Shown: one piece after another, positions 46,784-56,162 of the stretch | Numbering within the stretch: position 1 is the stretch's first letter | How the letters are laid out: the number at the start of each line of letters is the position of its first letter | Origin: Dehalococcoidia bacterium | Lineage (GTDB): Bacteria; Chloroflexota; Dehalococcoidia; E44-bin15 | Direction of reading: 5' to 3' | Length of the DNA: 64,000 nucleotides | Assembly: GCA_041649635.1 (NCBI GenBank) | Contig: JBAZMV010000002.1 | Coordinates: 124,001-188,000, forward strand | The notes under the pieces: model-generated | What the model saw: only the letters and a program-made list of their open reading frames with translations | Database searches by the model: none | What the model was told of the DNA's origin: nothing | Made by a program: the position numbers and the translations under genes

Positions 46784-46967
46784 GTTATTGGTTACGTGGG
46801 TGAAAAGTGGAATTGGGTTCTCACGTGACCAGAGAGATACTATACGTTCTTTGGGGCTTCATCGCTTGAACCAAACCGTTGAGCACGATGATTCTCCATC
46901 AATACGCGGGATGTTACTTAAAGTTAGACATCTTGTTAAAGTGGAGGAAACCGTTGAGGGAGAATGA
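46776..46967 (+). CDS. rpmD: Ribosomal protein L30
   Basis: 63 residues. Start TTG 46776, with AAGGAGG 6 nt upstream inside rpsE. VKSGIGFSRDQRDTIRSLGL is the conserved core, and MLLKVRHLVKVEE comes near the end. It overlaps rplO by 14 nt. Confidence 0.94.
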   Translation: MAKLLVTWVKSGIGFSRDQRDTIRSLGLHRLNQTVEHDDSPSIRGMLLKVRHLVKVEETVEGE

Positions 46968-47403
46968 TCTGAGACCCCGACAGGGGACCAAACATAGAAA
47001 GAAACGGATTGGCCGCGGAGTCGGGAGCGGTCATGGCACTACAGCATGTAAAGGCACAAAGGGGCAAAAGGCTCGTGCGGGGTTTTCGTTGCGTCCCGGT
47101 TTTGAAGGCGGGCAGAACCCTCTGACAAAACGTCTTCCAGAACAGCGCGGATTTAATAATATCTTCAGGATTGAATATTCGACAATAAATATATCAAGCC
47201 TCAATCGCTTTGAGTCAGGGCAGGAGATTAAACCGGAAGATTTGGTTGAAAAAAGACTTGTGAAATCTCTAAAGAAACCTATCAAAATACTGGGCAACGG
47301 CGAACTTGAGAAACCGGTTACCGTTAGAGCTAACAAATTCACTCAAATGGCTAAGAGGAAGATCGAGTCTGCCGGAGGAAAAGTAGAGGAAATCGGCCAG
47401 TGA
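46954..47403 (+). CDS. rplO: Ribosomal protein L15
   Basis: 149 residues from TTG 46954, with GGAGG 6 nt upstream. It begins RENDLRPRQGTKHRKKRIGR. The glycine-rich GRGVGSGHGTTACKGTKGQK and RPGFEGGQNPLTKRLP are conserved. The frame is open upstream inside rpmD but without a site. GTGA overlap with secY. Confidence 0.95.
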   Translation: MRENDLRPRQGTKHRKKRIGRGVGSGHGTTACKGTKGQKARAGFSLRPGFEGGQNPLTKRLPEQRGFNNIFRIEYSTINISSLNRFESGQEIKPEDLVEKRLVKSLKKPIKILGNGELEKPVTVRANKFTQMAKRKIESAGGKVEEIGQ

Positions 47404-48737
47404 CTCAAGAGCGGAAAAGTTCCAGGCCCCAGTTGCTCCAATCCATGATAGATGCCTTCCGTCAAACGGATTTGAGACGGAAGATGCTGATTACATTGGG
47501 CATCTTGGTACTTTTCCGATTCATTGCCCATGTACCTGTGCCCGGAGCGGATGCCTCCGCGATGCAGGATTTTTTGGGTGGAGGCAGCAGCGCTGGGTCT
47601 CTGTTCGGAATGCTGGATTTATTCAGCGGCGGTCTCATGCGAAACATGAGCATCGCTTCGTTAGGGGTTTATCCTTATATTACGGCTACAATTATAATGC
47701 AGCTTATGGTTCCCGTAATCCCAAGGCTACGGGAGCTGGCCCGCGAAGGAGATACCGGCAGGGCAAAGATCAATATCTATACACACTGGATGACTGTTCC
47801 GCTGGCTATGCTTCAGGGCTATAGTCAACTAATTTTGCTGCAGAGGTCTTCTTCAGTTGTAACTAATATCGGTTTCTCCGGAGAAAACGCGCTTCCTACT
47901 ATTTCAATGATTGTGGCGATGACTGCCGGCACTATGTTTCTTGTATGGTTAGGGGAGTTGATCACAGAATATGGGATAGGCAACGGCGTATCTCTGATAA
48001 TATTTGCTGGAATTGTTTGTACTCTACCTCAATTAATAGGCTACGGGACTCTTGAGAATGATGTGTTTGGCTTGATCCTATTTGTGGTATTATCCTTGGT
48101 GATTTTAGTTACTATTATAATTTTTACAGAGGCACAACGCCGCATTCCGGTTCAATATGCTAGGAGCCTATACCGCGGCGGCAGGGTTTACCGCCAATCC
48201 GGTGGCACTCACATACCCATGCGCGTAAATTCTGGGGGCATGATACCGATAATCTTTGCTATGTCTTTTATGTTAATGCCTGGCATCATTGCCGGCTTTT
48301 TTGTCAGTCCTGATCTTGCAAATCCCAATTTTGCTAATTCGGTGGTTAATTTATTTTCCAGTGAAGGTTATTTCTATTGGATATTGTATTTCTTCTTAGT
48401 AGTTGCGTTGACGTTTTTCTATACTACGGTAATATTTCAACAGCAGAATTTGGCTGAGACATTGCAGAGGCAGGGCGCCTTTATTCCAGGTATCCGGCCG
48501 GGAAAAGCTACACATCAATATTTATCTAAGTTAAGCAATCGCCTCACATGGGGTGGGGCTATATTCCTGGGGCTTGTTACGATTTCGCCATTTATAATAC
48601 AAAAAATTACTGGAATTTCTGGGAATTTGCAGCTTCCGGCTATCGGCATGATAATAGTTGTCGGCGTGGCGCTGGATACCATGAGACAGCTGGAAGCGCA
48701 GCTTCTGATGAGGAAGTACGAAGGTTTTCTGAAATAG
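47400..48737 (+). CDS. secY: Preprotein translocase channel SecY
   Basis: 445 residues with ten hydrophobic segments; forms the protein-conducting channel. Features are FRIAHVPVPGADASAMQDF, a plug-like FGMLDLFSGGLMRNMSIA, GNGVSLIIFAGIV and the cytoplasmic loop EAQRRIPVQYA. Start GTG 47400 overlaps the rplO stop. Confidence 0.97.
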   Translation: MTQERKSSRPQLLQSMIDAFRQTDLRRKMLITLGILVLFRFIAHVPVPGADASAMQDFLGGGSSAGSLFGMLDLFSGGLMRNMSIASLGVYPYITATIIMQLMVPVIPRLRELAREGDTGRAKINIYTHWMTVPLAMLQGYSQLILLQRSSSVVTNIGFSGENALPTISMIVAMTAGTMFLVWLGELITEYGIGNGVSLIIFAGIVCTLPQLIGYGTLENDVFGLILFVVLSLVILVTIIIFTEAQRRIPVQYARSLYRGGRVYRQSGGTHIPMRVNSGGMIPIIFAMSFMLMPGIIAGFFVSPDLANPNFANSVVNLFSSEGYFYWILYFFLVVALTFFYTTVIFQQQNLAETLQRQGAFIPGIRPGKATHQYLSKLSNRLTWGGAIFLGLVTISPFIIQKITGISGNLQLPAIGMIIVVGVALDTMRQLEAQLLMRKYEGFLK

Positions 48738-48750
48738 GGAGGATTTTGCA

Positions 48751-49392
48751 GTGAGATTGATACTTTTAGGCGCTCCCGGATCAGGGAAAGGCACGCAGGC
48801 GAAGAATATCGCCGAGAAAGTCGGCATAACACATGTGGCTTCAGGGGATTTGTTCCGAGCTGCGGCAACCCGAGGGGATGAGTTAGGGAATCAGGCTAAG
48901 CATTATATGGAGCAGGGCCTCCTGGTTCCAGATGAGATTACTATTAAAATGATATTGGAACGCATAGATGCTCCTGATTGTTCGAAAGGTGTCATGCTGG
49001 ATGGTTTTCCAAGGACGCTGGAGCAGGCTAAAGCGTTGGACCAGGCGCTGGGAGATAAGAAGTTAAAAATCGATCGTGTTTTCTATATTAACGTTTCCAC
49101 CGATGAACTGGTACGACGGTTAAGCGGACGTTTTATCTGTCGTAAGTGTCAGGCGCCGTATCATAAGGTATCATCGCCGCCAAAGAAAGAAGGCGTATGT
49201 GATAAATGCGGTGGTGAGTTGTATCAACGTGCTGATGATACGCCGGAGACTGTCAGGAAAAGGATTGATGTTTATACAAAGGAGACATCACCGTTGATTG
49301 ATTATTATAACAAGGCAAAGAAGCTTGTTGAGATAGACGGAGAGGGTAATATAGATAGTATTACTAAAAACATCATCGCAGCGCTTCCGTAG
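48751..49392 (+). CDS. adk: Adenylate kinase
   Basis: 213 residues; balances ATP, ADP and AMP. P-loop GAPGSGKGTQAKNIAE, AMP-site DGFPRTLEQAKALD, and a long lid with a four-Cys zinc site (CRKC and CDKC). GTG start 48751 after GGGAGG. Typical secY-adk-map order. Confidence 0.97.
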   Translation: MRLILLGAPGSGKGTQAKNIAEKVGITHVASGDLFRAAATRGDELGNQAKHYMEQGLLVPDEITIKMILERIDAPDCSKGVMLDGFPRTLEQAKALDQALGDKKLKIDRVFYINVSTDELVRRLSGRFICRKCQAPYHKVSSPPKKEGVCDKCGGELYQRADDTPETVRKRIDVYTKETSPLIDYYNKAKKLVEIDGEGNIDSITKNIIAALP

Positions 49393-49399
49393 GATAAAA

Positions 49400-50152
49400 A
49401 TGGGAATAGAGATTAAGTCGACCCGCGAGATTGAACTTATGAGGAAAGCGGGGGAAATAGTAGCCATCGTTCTGGATATATTGAAGAAGAGAATCAAACC
49501 TGGTATTATCACTGAGGAGTTAGACACAATAGCAATAGAAGAATTGAATAGACATGGCGCTAAGTCCTCTTTCAAAGGGTACAGAGGATATCCGGCGCAT
49601 TTGTGTGTTTCTGTAAATGATGAACTCGTTCACGGTATACCCGGGAAGCGTGTTCTTAAAGAAGGAGATATTGTCACAATTGATTTTGGTGCCGTTTATA
49701 ATGGCTTTCACGGAGATGCCGCTCGTACAATAGCAGTAGGCGAAATTAGTGACACAGCTAAGAAGTTGATAGATACGACTGATAATGCTTTGATGGTGGG
49801 GATTGAAAGCGCGAGAAACGGCGCTCGTCTTGGAGATGTATCTTATGCGATACAGTCTTTTGTTGAGGCTAACGGTTTCTCAGTAGTGCGTGAGTATGCG
49901 GGGCATGGTATCGGCCGACAAATGCATGAAGATCCACAAATACCGAATTATGGGAAACCAGGACAGGGGCCTGTGTTAAAAAAGGGTATGGCGCTTGCCT
50001 TGGAGCCGATGGTTACCCAAGGCGATTGGCATACTAAAGTAGGCAGAGACGAGTGGACGGTTTCTACTATGGATGGCAGTCTATGCGCTCATTTCGAGGA
50101 TACGATTGTAGTAACTGAGGGGAAAGCAGAAATATTAACGGCGTTGGTTTAG
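49400..50152 (+). CDS. map: Methionine aminopeptidase, type I
   Basis: 250 residues. It removes the initiator Met. The His in ELVHGIPG and the metal ligands Asp in TIDFGA and FHGDAART, His in GHGIGRQMHEDP, Glu in ALEPMV and Glu in HFEDTIVVT are all present. It lies 7 nt after adk. Confidence 0.97.
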   Translation: MGIEIKSTREIELMRKAGEIVAIVLDILKKRIKPGIITEELDTIAIEELNRHGAKSSFKGYRGYPAHLCVSVNDELVHGIPGKRVLKEGDIVTIDFGAVYNGFHGDAARTIAVGEISDTAKKLIDTTDNALMVGIESARNGARLGDVSYAIQSFVEANGFSVVREYAGHGIGRQMHEDPQIPNYGKPGQGPVLKKGMALALEPMVTQGDWHTKVGRDEWTVSTMDGSLCAHFEDTIVVTEGKAEILTALV

Positions 50153-50161
50153 GCAATTTAT

Positions 50162-50380
50162 ATGTCTAAGAAGGAAAGTATTGAAGTTGAAGGAACAGTT
50201 GTTAAGTCTTTGCCTAACACGATGTTCCGCGTCGAATTGGCCAATGGTCATCAGGTGCTAGCGCATATTTCCGGTAAAATGAGGATTCATTATATAAAAA
50301 TATTGGCAGGAGACAAGGTTTTAGTTGAATTATCGCCTTATGATCTAACAAGAGGTCGTATCACATATAGATTTCGGTAG
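50162..50380 (+). CDS. infA: Translation initiation factor IF-1
   Basis: 72 residues with the S1-like OB fold: EVEGTVVKSLPNTMFRVELA, GHQVLAHISGKMR and SPYDLTRGRITYRFR. Standard length and place before rpmJ. Confidence 0.97.
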   Translation: MSKKESIEVEGTVVKSLPNTMFRVELANGHQVLAHISGKMRIHYIKILAGDKVLVELSPYDLTRGRITYRFR

Positions 50381-50407
50381 ATTTTCGGGTGGTGGAAGGA
50401 GACAGAT

Positions 50408-50521
50408 ATGAAAGTCAAAGCATCGGTTAAATCGCGTTGCGAAAAATGTAAGGTAATAAAAAGACGGGGAATAGTCAGAGTGATCTGTGAAAATCCCAGG
50501 CATAAGCAAAGGCAAGGGTAA
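50408..50521 (+). CDS. rpmJ: Ribosomal protein L36
   Basis: 37 residues, zinc-binding (C+) form: MKVKASVKSRCEKC, CENPRHKQRQG, with ligands C-x2-C-x12-C-x4-H. AAGGAG precedes the ATG by 6 nt. Right place between infA and rpsM. Confidence 0.95.
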   Translation: MKVKASVKSRCEKCKVIKRRGIVRVICENPRHKQRQG

Positions 50522-50580
50522 AAGTTCACAGCTTACTGTGTGAATATTATCAACGAAGGCTGAAGGATAAGGACGTAGTA

Positions 50581-50964
50581 ATGGCACGATTAGCAGGGGT
50601 AGATCTTCCCAAGAACAAAAGGGTCGAGATAGGTTTGCGTTATATATACGGTATAGGACCTACCGCAAGCAGGGTGATCCTTGAAAAGGCAAAGGTAGAT
50701 CCCAATACCAAGGTCAGCGATCTCACCGAGGGAGAGGTCGGTCAGATTCGCGAGATCATTGAAAGAGAGTATGAAGTAGAAGGTGAACTGAGGCGAAAGG
50801 TCAATCGCAATATTAAACGCCTGATCGAGATTGGTAGCTATCGTGGTATACGCCATAGGCGCGGGCTTCCGGTACGCGGACAGCGCACCAAGACCAATGC
50901 TCGCACGAAGAGGGGCGCACGTAAGACGGTTGCCGGCCGCAGACGGACTGTATCTAAGAAATAG
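50581..50964 (+). CDS. rpsM: Ribosomal protein S13
   Basis: 127 residues; 30S head and bridge to L5. ARLAGVDLPKNKRVEIGLRY is at the start. The basic end has RHRRGLPVRGQRTKTNARTK. A small hairpin (TTCACAG/CTGTGTGAA, near 50524-50543) lies before it. Confidence 0.97.
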   Translation: MARLAGVDLPKNKRVEIGLRYIYGIGPTASRVILEKAKVDPNTKVSDLTEGEVGQIREIIEREYEVEGELRRKVNRNIKRLIEIGSYRGIRHRRGLPVRGQRTKTNARTKRGARKTVAGRRRTVSKK

Positions 50965-50976
50965 TAGAGGAATATT

Positions 50977-51372
50977 ATGCCAGAAAAGAAAAAAGTCACG
51001 CGTGTTAAGAGGAAAGAAAAAAAGTTAATAGCTAAGGGTCGTGCGTATATACAGTCGACTTTCAACAATACGGTGATAACAATAACAGATCAAGCCGGTA
51101 ATACTATCTCTTGGGGCAGTGCGGGTACTGCGGGATTCAAGGGGTCGCGTAAGGGTACGCCCTATGCTGCACAGCTTGCGGCTGAACAGGCGGCTCATAA
51201 GAGTATAGAACATGGCTTAAAGCAGGTTGAAGTGTTTGTAAAAGGGCCCGGCAGCGGAAGAGAGGCTGCGATACGCGCGCTACAGGCAGCCGGCCTCACT
51301 ATAACTGGGATTCGAGATGTAACGCCGATACCCCATAATGGATGCCGTCCATGTAAGAGAAGGCGGGTATAG
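50977..51372 (+). CDS. rpsK: Ribosomal protein S11
   Basis: 131 residues; platform protein near the E site. It has AYIQSTFNNTVITITDQAGN, GFKGSRKGTPYAAQLAAE, VKGPGSGREAAIRALQ and the end HNGCRPCKRRRV. A 77-nt T-rich gap follows before rpsD. Confidence 0.97.
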   Translation: MPEKKKVTRVKRKEKKLIAKGRAYIQSTFNNTVITITDQAGNTISWGSAGTAGFKGSRKGTPYAAQLAAEQAAHKSIEHGLKQVEVFVKGPGSGREAAIRALQAAGLTITGIRDVTPIPHNGCRPCKRRRV

Positions 51373-51449
51373 TTTTTATATTTTGTAGCAGTACTTTAGA
51401 GTTGATTAGTTTTTTTGGATTTCTAGGGTAAAAGGAGCAAGGCGAAGAA

Positions 51450-52076
51450 ATGGCTCGATATATAGGAGCAGTTTGTCGGATATGTAGACGGCAGAATGAA
51501 AAGCTGATGCTTAAAGGTGAGCGTTGCTTGTCAAGAAAGTGTGCTCTCGATAGACGCAGCTTTCCTCCCGGGCAGCAAAAATCTCATAGAAGAAAGGTCT
51601 CGGACAGAGGATTACAGCTCAGGGAAAAACAGAAGGCCAGGTTTACTTATGGCGTAGTTGAGAGGCAGTTCCGCAGACACTTCGATGATGCTGTGAGGCG
51701 TCCCGGCGCGACAGGTGAAATCTTGTTACAGATACTTGAGATGAGACTCGATAATGTCGTTTATAGGCTGGGCTTTGCTGATTCGAGGAGCCAGGCTAGA
51801 CAACTGGTACGCCACGGGCATATCGTAGTGAACGGGAGGAAAGTAGATATCCCGTCCTATGCTACTCATATAGGAGATGAAATCGGTCTGCGCGAGGGTG
51901 ATAAAGAGAGGACGTATTACAAAGTGGTCGCCCAGCAGGTAGGTACAAAAACGGTATCGGGATGGCTTAAGCTGGACGCAGAGAAGCTTACAGGGAAGGT
52001 GCTCTCTATCCCCAGCCGGAACGATGTTGATTTAAGAATTAATGAGAAGGTTATAGTTGAATATTATTCCAGATAG
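51450..52076 (+). CDS. rpsD: Ribosomal protein S4, zinc form
   Basis: 208 residues; initiates 16S 5'-domain assembly. The N-terminal zinc site has CRIC and CLSRKC. The S4 domain follows (MRLDNVVYRLGFADSRSQAR, QLVRHGHIVVNGRKV). Its end precedes the rpoA start region by about 20 nt. Confidence 0.97.
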   Translation: MARYIGAVCRICRRQNEKLMLKGERCLSRKCALDRRSFPPGQQKSHRRKVSDRGLQLREKQKARFTYGVVERQFRRHFDDAVRRPGATGEILLQILEMRLDNVVYRLGFADSRSQARQLVRHGHIVVNGRKVDIPSYATHIGDEIGLREGDKERTYYKVVAQQVGTKTVSGWLKLDAEKLTGKVLSIPSRNDVDLRINEKVIVEYYSR

Positions 52077-52098
52077 TATGATGGGGGGTAGCCACTTG

Positions 52099-53082
52099 AC
52101 AGAGGCTGTACTACCGCAAATAGAGTGTTCAGAGCTCTCGGAAAAATACGGGCGTTTCGTCATAGAACCCCTTGAAAGGGGTTATGGTGTTACGCTGGGA
52201 AATGCTCTCAGAAGAGTATTGTTAAACTCCATCACCGGGTCGGCCGTGACGTGGATGATGATCGATGGTATTCAGCACGAGTTTTCAACTATTCCAAATG
52301 TTAAAGAGGATACCGTTGATTTTATCTTGAATGTAAAATCAATTCGCTTACGGGCTTTATCCTTGCGAGGCGGCAAGTTGACGTTAAGGTGTAAGGGGGA
52401 GCGCGAGGTCACGGCTGGCGATATCGAGCCTTCTGCCGACTTTGAGATAGTAAATCCTGATTTGCACCTTGCGACGCTTGATTCATCCGATTCTAAACTT
52501 GTAGTGGAATTCAACGTCGAACAGGGAAAGGGTTATCGTCTGGCCGGAAAAGCCGAAGGACTGCCGATTGGGGCTATTCCGATTGATGCGATTTTTACTC
52601 CTATAAGAAGGGTAAACTACAAGATAGAGACGGTTGCGCTTGAAGAACTCCACGGCTATGAGCGTCTAGCTATTGATATATGGACGGATGGCACTATTTC
52701 ACCGGTGGAGGCAGTTAGTCAAAGCGCTCAAATGCTTATTGAGTATTTCCAACTCTTTTATGAGCTTGCGAAAGTGCCGCTGCGTGTCGGAGAAAAACAG
52801 CCTCGTCTTCCTATACCGCTAGAGCAATATAATATGCCTATTGAAGAGCTTGATCTCTCTGTTCGCACGTTCAATTGCTTGAAGCGAGCCGGAATTACAA
52901 AAGTCGGGGAGCTGTTTGAAAAGAACGAGGAAGACCTTTTGAGCATAAAGAATTTCGGGCAGAAAGCCCTTGACGAGCTTAGGGAGCAGATGAAAATAAA
53001 AGGGCTTAATCCCCCCAATCTTTTCAAGGGTGAGGCATCTGATGATGAGCCTTCGGAGGATATAACGGGGGAGGATGAATAA
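52099..53082 (+). CDS. rpoA: RNA polymerase alpha subunit
   Basis: 327 residues. The N-terminal dimerisation domain has GRFVIEPLERGYGVTLGNALRRVLL. The C-terminal domain has ELDLSVRTFNCLKRAGI and LLSIKNFGQKALDEL, for contacts with UP elements and regulators. Start TTG 52099 follows GGGGGGT by 6 nt and gives the family-like MTEAVLPQIE. Tandem ATGs at 52078/52081 and a TTG at 52057 are alternatives. Confidence 0.95.
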   Translation, partial: TEAVLPQIECSELSEKYGRFVIEPLERGYGVTLGNALRRVLLNSITGSAVTWMMIDGIQHEFSTIPNVKEDTVDFILNVKSIRLRALSLRGGKLTLRCKGEREVTAGDIEPSADFEIVNPDLHLATLDSSDSKLVVEFNVEQGKGYRLAGKAEGLPIGAIPIDAIFTPIRRVNYKIETVALEELHGYERLAIDIWTDGTISPVEAVSQSAQMLIEYFQLFYELAKVPLRVGEKQPRLPIPLEQYNMPIEELDLSVRTFNCLKRAGITKVGELFEKNEEDLLSIKNFGQKALDELREQMKIKGLNPPNLFKGEASDDEPSEDITGEDE

Positions 53083-53085
53083 AAT

Positions 53086-53439
53086 ATGAGACACGGAGTT
53101 TCAGGCAGGAGTTTTTCCAGGTCTACTTCTCATAGGGTAATGATGTATCGTAACCTGGTTACAGATCTGTTAAGGTATGAGAAAATTGTCACCACTGAGG
53201 CTAAAGCTAAAGAGGTGCGCGGTTTCGCGGAACGCATGATAACGCTCGGCAAGGACGGCACATTGCAGAGCAGACGTCAGGTGCTCGCGTTTATCAATGA
53301 CAAGCAGGTTGCAGACAAGCTGTTTGACGAGATCGCGCCTAAATATGCCCAGAGGGCTGGAGGATATGTTCGCCTCGTAAGGATCGGGCGGAGAGCCGGT
53401 GACGCCGCGCCTACGGCTCAGCTTGAATTAGTGAAGTAG
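53086..53439 (+). CDS. rplQ: Ribosomal protein L17
   Basis: 117 residues at the tunnel exit. It has RHGVSGRSFSRSTSHRVMMY and MYRNLVTDLLRYEKIVTTEA. The C-terminal GGYVRLVRIGRRAGDAAPTA is conserved. 3 nt after rpoA. Confidence 0.97.
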   Translation: MRHGVSGRSFSRSTSHRVMMYRNLVTDLLRYEKIVTTEAKAKEVRGFAERMITLGKDGTLQSRRQVLAFINDKQVADKLFDEIAPKYAQRAGGYVRLVRIGRRAGDAAPTAQLELVK

Positions 53440-53441
53440 CA

Positions 53442-54188
53442 TTGAGAATTGCTCTTACGATTGAATATGACGGAACAAGATATTACGGCTCTCAAAGACA
53501 GAGAAATGTTCCGACGATACAGGGGGAATTGGAAGAAGCTATAGCTAAGGTTTCGGGAGAATATGTTCGAACGGTGTTCGCCGGACGCACCGATCAGGGT
53601 GTTCATGCAAAAGGTCAGGTGGCCGTATTCGAAACCAATTCGCGCCTTAAACTTGATAATATTACTAAAGCGTTAAACTTTTATTTACCGGAAGACATTG
53701 CTGTTAAGGAGGCCCATAAAGTCAGAGACGATTTCGATCCGAGGAGGGGAGCGCTGAGCCGGGAGTATTGTTACTATATCTGGAATGAGTCGACTCGGTC
53801 TCCTCTAAGGCGGCGTGATGCATTGCTGGTGCGGCGGCCTCTTGAAATTAGCATCATGGACGAAGCATGTAAGATATTGGAAGGTACACATGACTTCGCA
53901 CCGTTTGCAAGCGCTTTAGAAGGACGCATAAATACAACCCGTACGGTTTATCGTGCTGGCACGTACAGAGAAGGATCGATGGTCAGTTGCGTCGTAGAAG
54001 CCAGTGCGTTTCTTCCTCATCAGATGAGGATGACGGTGGGGTCTCTGTTAAAGGTTGGTTTAAAAGTTAGCGATATAGCGGCTTTCCGTAAAATATTCGA
54101 ATCCGGAAAGCCTGCAACGGCAGGGCCGGCAGTGCCGCCACATGGTTTATTTTTGATGAAAGTGAATTATCCTGGTGATGAAATATGA
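53442..54188 (+). CDS. truA: tRNA pseudouridine(38-40) synthase TruA
   Basis: 248 residues; modifies the anticodon stem. TTG start 53442, 2 nt after rplQ. Catalytic Asp in FAGRTDQGVHA. Later segments are FLPHQMRMTVGSLLKVG and PATAGPAVPPHGLFL. Overlaps rplM by 4 nt. Confidence 0.95.
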   Translation: MRIALTIEYDGTRYYGSQRQRNVPTIQGELEEAIAKVSGEYVRTVFAGRTDQGVHAKGQVAVFETNSRLKLDNITKALNFYLPEDIAVKEAHKVRDDFDPRRGALSREYCYYIWNESTRSPLRRRDALLVRRPLEISIMDEACKILEGTHDFAPFASALEGRINTTRTVYRAGTYREGSMVSCVVEASAFLPHQMRMTVGSLLKVGLKVSDIAAFRKIFESGKPATAGPAVPPHGLFLMKVNYPGDEI

Positions 54189-54616
54189 AGACTTATAGTA
54201 TTAAAGCAGGCGAAATTGATCGGCAGTGGCATGTTATTGATGCATCTGATAAGACTTTAGGGCGTCTTGCATCCGAAGTGGCAGTAATATTGATGGGTAA
54301 GGATAAACCGACTTTCTCAAACCATATCAATGTGGGAGACTATGTAGTCGTAATAAATGCTGCCAAGATTAAGGTGACCGGGAATAAAGATAAGCAGAAG
54401 ATGTATTACAGTCATTCTAACTATCCCGGCGGGCTGAGAACCGTAAGTTATTCAGATATGCTGAAGAAAAATCCGGAAAAAATAATCACATCCGCGGTTA
54501 AAGGCATGATCCCCCGCAACAGGCTTGGGCGTCAGATAATGAGCAGGCTTAAAGTATATGCGGGGGATGAGCATCCGCATCAGGCTCAAATAGGGAAATC
54601 CGACAAGGGGGAATAA
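54185..54616 (+). CDS. rplM: Ribosomal protein L13
   Basis: 143 residues. It has WHVIDASDKTLGRLASEVA and GDYVVVINAAKIKVTGNK. KMYYSHSNYPGGLR and VKGMIPRNRLGRQIMSRLKV are also conserved. rpsI follows directly. Confidence 0.97.
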   Translation: MKTYSIKAGEIDRQWHVIDASDKTLGRLASEVAVILMGKDKPTFSNHINVGDYVVVINAAKIKVTGNKDKQKMYYSHSNYPGGLRTVSYSDMLKKNPEKIITSAVKGMIPRNRLGRQIMSRLKVYAGDEHPHQAQIGKSDKGE

Positions 54617-55012
54617 TTGGGCGAGAGAGGTTATCTACACGCAACAGGTAGAAGAAAGTCTGCTGTAGCGCAGGTGCGCATCAATTCGGGTGGTGGTGCC
54701 GTTATAGTTAATGGCAAGCCTCTTGAGGAGATGTTTCCGATTGAGAGACACAGAAACACGGTATTAGAGCCGTTGGTTGCAACGGACAGTCTCGAAAAAT
54801 ACAGCATCACTGTTAAGGTTAAGGGTGGAGGTTGTGCGGGACAGGCGGTTGCTGTCAGGCACGGCATAGCCCGGGCATTGGTAGAGGTTGACGATAGTCA
54901 GAAGAAACTGCTTAAAAGTAAGGGGCTTCTCACGCGCGACGCTCGTGTTAAAGAGCGAAAAAAGTATGGCCTTGTCAAGGCTCGAAAAGCGAAACAGTAC
55001 ACCAAGCGTTAG
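54617..55012 (+). CDS. rpsI: Ribosomal protein S9
   Basis: 131 residues; its C-terminal tail reaches the P site. TTG start 54617 abuts rplM. It has HATGRRKSAVAQVRI, the GGGCAGQAVAVRHGIARAL segment and the end RKKYGLVKARKAKQYTKR. Last gene of the cluster, before a strong terminator. Confidence 0.97.
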   Translation: MGERGYLHATGRRKSAVAQVRINSGGGAVIVNGKPLEEMFPIERHRNTVLEPLVATDSLEKYSITVKVKGGGCAGQAVAVRHGIARALVEVDDSQKKLLKSKGLLTRDARVKERKKYGLVKARKAKQYTKR

Positions 55013-55040
55013 TCTTTATTCGAACTTAAGCGGCAATATA

Positions 55041-55085
55041 AAAGACCGCATGCGATGATTGTTAAATGCATGCGGTCTTATTTTG
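55041..55085 (+). terminator. Terminator of the ribosomal supercluster
   Basis: Arms AAGACCGCATGC (55042-55053) and GCATGCGGTCTT (55068-55079), 12 perfect pairs, followed by ATTTTG. On the minus strand A-rich sequence precedes the stem, so it may also stop the convergent isomerase transcript. Confidence 0.88.
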
Positions 55086-55100
55086 TATCCTGGGCGGCTG

Positions 55101-56162
55101 TTATGAAGAGAGCGCTTTCTTTAGATAATCGATGATCTCCACCGGCGAGGGGTTGATTTTATATAAAATTGCCAAGTAGTAGCTTACAAAGTCTCCCATC
55201 AGGATAGAGTTCATCATGCGGCATAGGGGAGTCTTACCGCTGGTATCGATGACCTCGTGAGGAACATGCGCTTTGGCTAGGATATCGCTTGTGATTTCGT
55301 AACGCTTGAGTGTGCGCGGATGCAAGTCTTCGGATCGCAGCATAACTACGAACAGTTTATCGGCCATACCAGCGGGAAACTGGTAACCTACGACGGCGTT
55401 GTGGTTAAGCTCGGGTAGTGTTTCGGAGAAGGCCCAGGCCTTGCTGTTTTCGTTGATTTGCGTTTTCCATCTGTAAGCTACGCTTGTTAATATACCGGCA
55501 CCGTAAACAATTACGAGACGGTCGAATAGCTTCGCCGCCAATTGCTTGGCGGGGTTGCTTTCCATCGGGATGTCTTTACTTAGCTGCGTCGATAATTTAT
55601 TCAGTGCGTCCAGTGATTCATCGATTTTCAGTAGCTCGTCCGGGATGATGCCTAGTTTGCGCATGAACGCCAGAAGTGAGAATAAGCTGCATCCCAGCGC
55701 CGCTCTCGGCTCAGAGCTGAATCCAAAGGATAGAAGCGGTACGCCGTTTCGTGCCGCCAGTTCACTGATCTTGCCGCCTGTGGTTATAACGAACTTTTTA
55801 CAAGGTGTTTCCAGCGCCTGGCTGAAAGCTGATAGGGTCTCCTCGGTATTTCCTGAGTAGCTGGAGGCTATGACAAGTGTTTTTTCATTCACCGATTTCG
55901 GCAGGTCGTAGTCCCTCTGCACTATGACATCGATATTGCTTTGAAGGCTTACCATCGACCGCAACAAGTCGCCGCCTATTGCGGAACCTCCCATACCCAG
56001 AACTACGATCTTGTCGATACTATTGAAGTCTTCGGGCAAAGGCAATGTTAAGGCGCTCTGCCACGCCTGCCGGCACTGTTTAGGCAGATTTTGTATGCGC
56101 TCATGAAGGTTCGTGGTGTCGAGCTTTTCATATAGCTGCTGATCATCTAAATTTACTGTCAT
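55101..56162 (-). CDS. Bifunctional phosphoglucose/phosphomannose isomerase-like protein
   Basis: 353 residues with two SIS sugar-phosphate-binding domains. LGMGGSAIGGDLLR and IASSYSGNTEETLS are the substrate loops, and ELNHNAVVGYQFP is typical of the PGI/PMI group. It interconverts fructose-6-P with glucose-6-P and mannose-6-P. It overlaps the phosphohexomutase by 4 nt, so the two likely work in sequence towards sugar-1-phosphates. Confidence 0.9.
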   Translation of the reverse strand: MTVNLDDQQLYEKLDTTNLHERIQNLPKQCRQAWQSALTLPLPEDFNSIDKIVVLGMGGSAIGGDLLRSMVSLQSNIDVIVQRDYDLPKSVNEKTLVIASSYSGNTEETLSAFSQALETPCKKFVITTGGKISELAARNGVPLLSFGFSSEPRAALGCSLFSLLAFMRKLGIIPDELLKIDESLDALNKLSTQLSKDIPMESNPAKQLAAKLFDRLVIVYGAGILTSVAYRWKTQINENSKAWAFSETLPELNHNAVVGYQFPAGMADKLFVVMLRSEDLHPRTLKRYEITSDILAKAHVPHEVIDTSGKTPLCRMMNSILMGDFVSYYLAILYKINPSPVEIIDYLKKALSS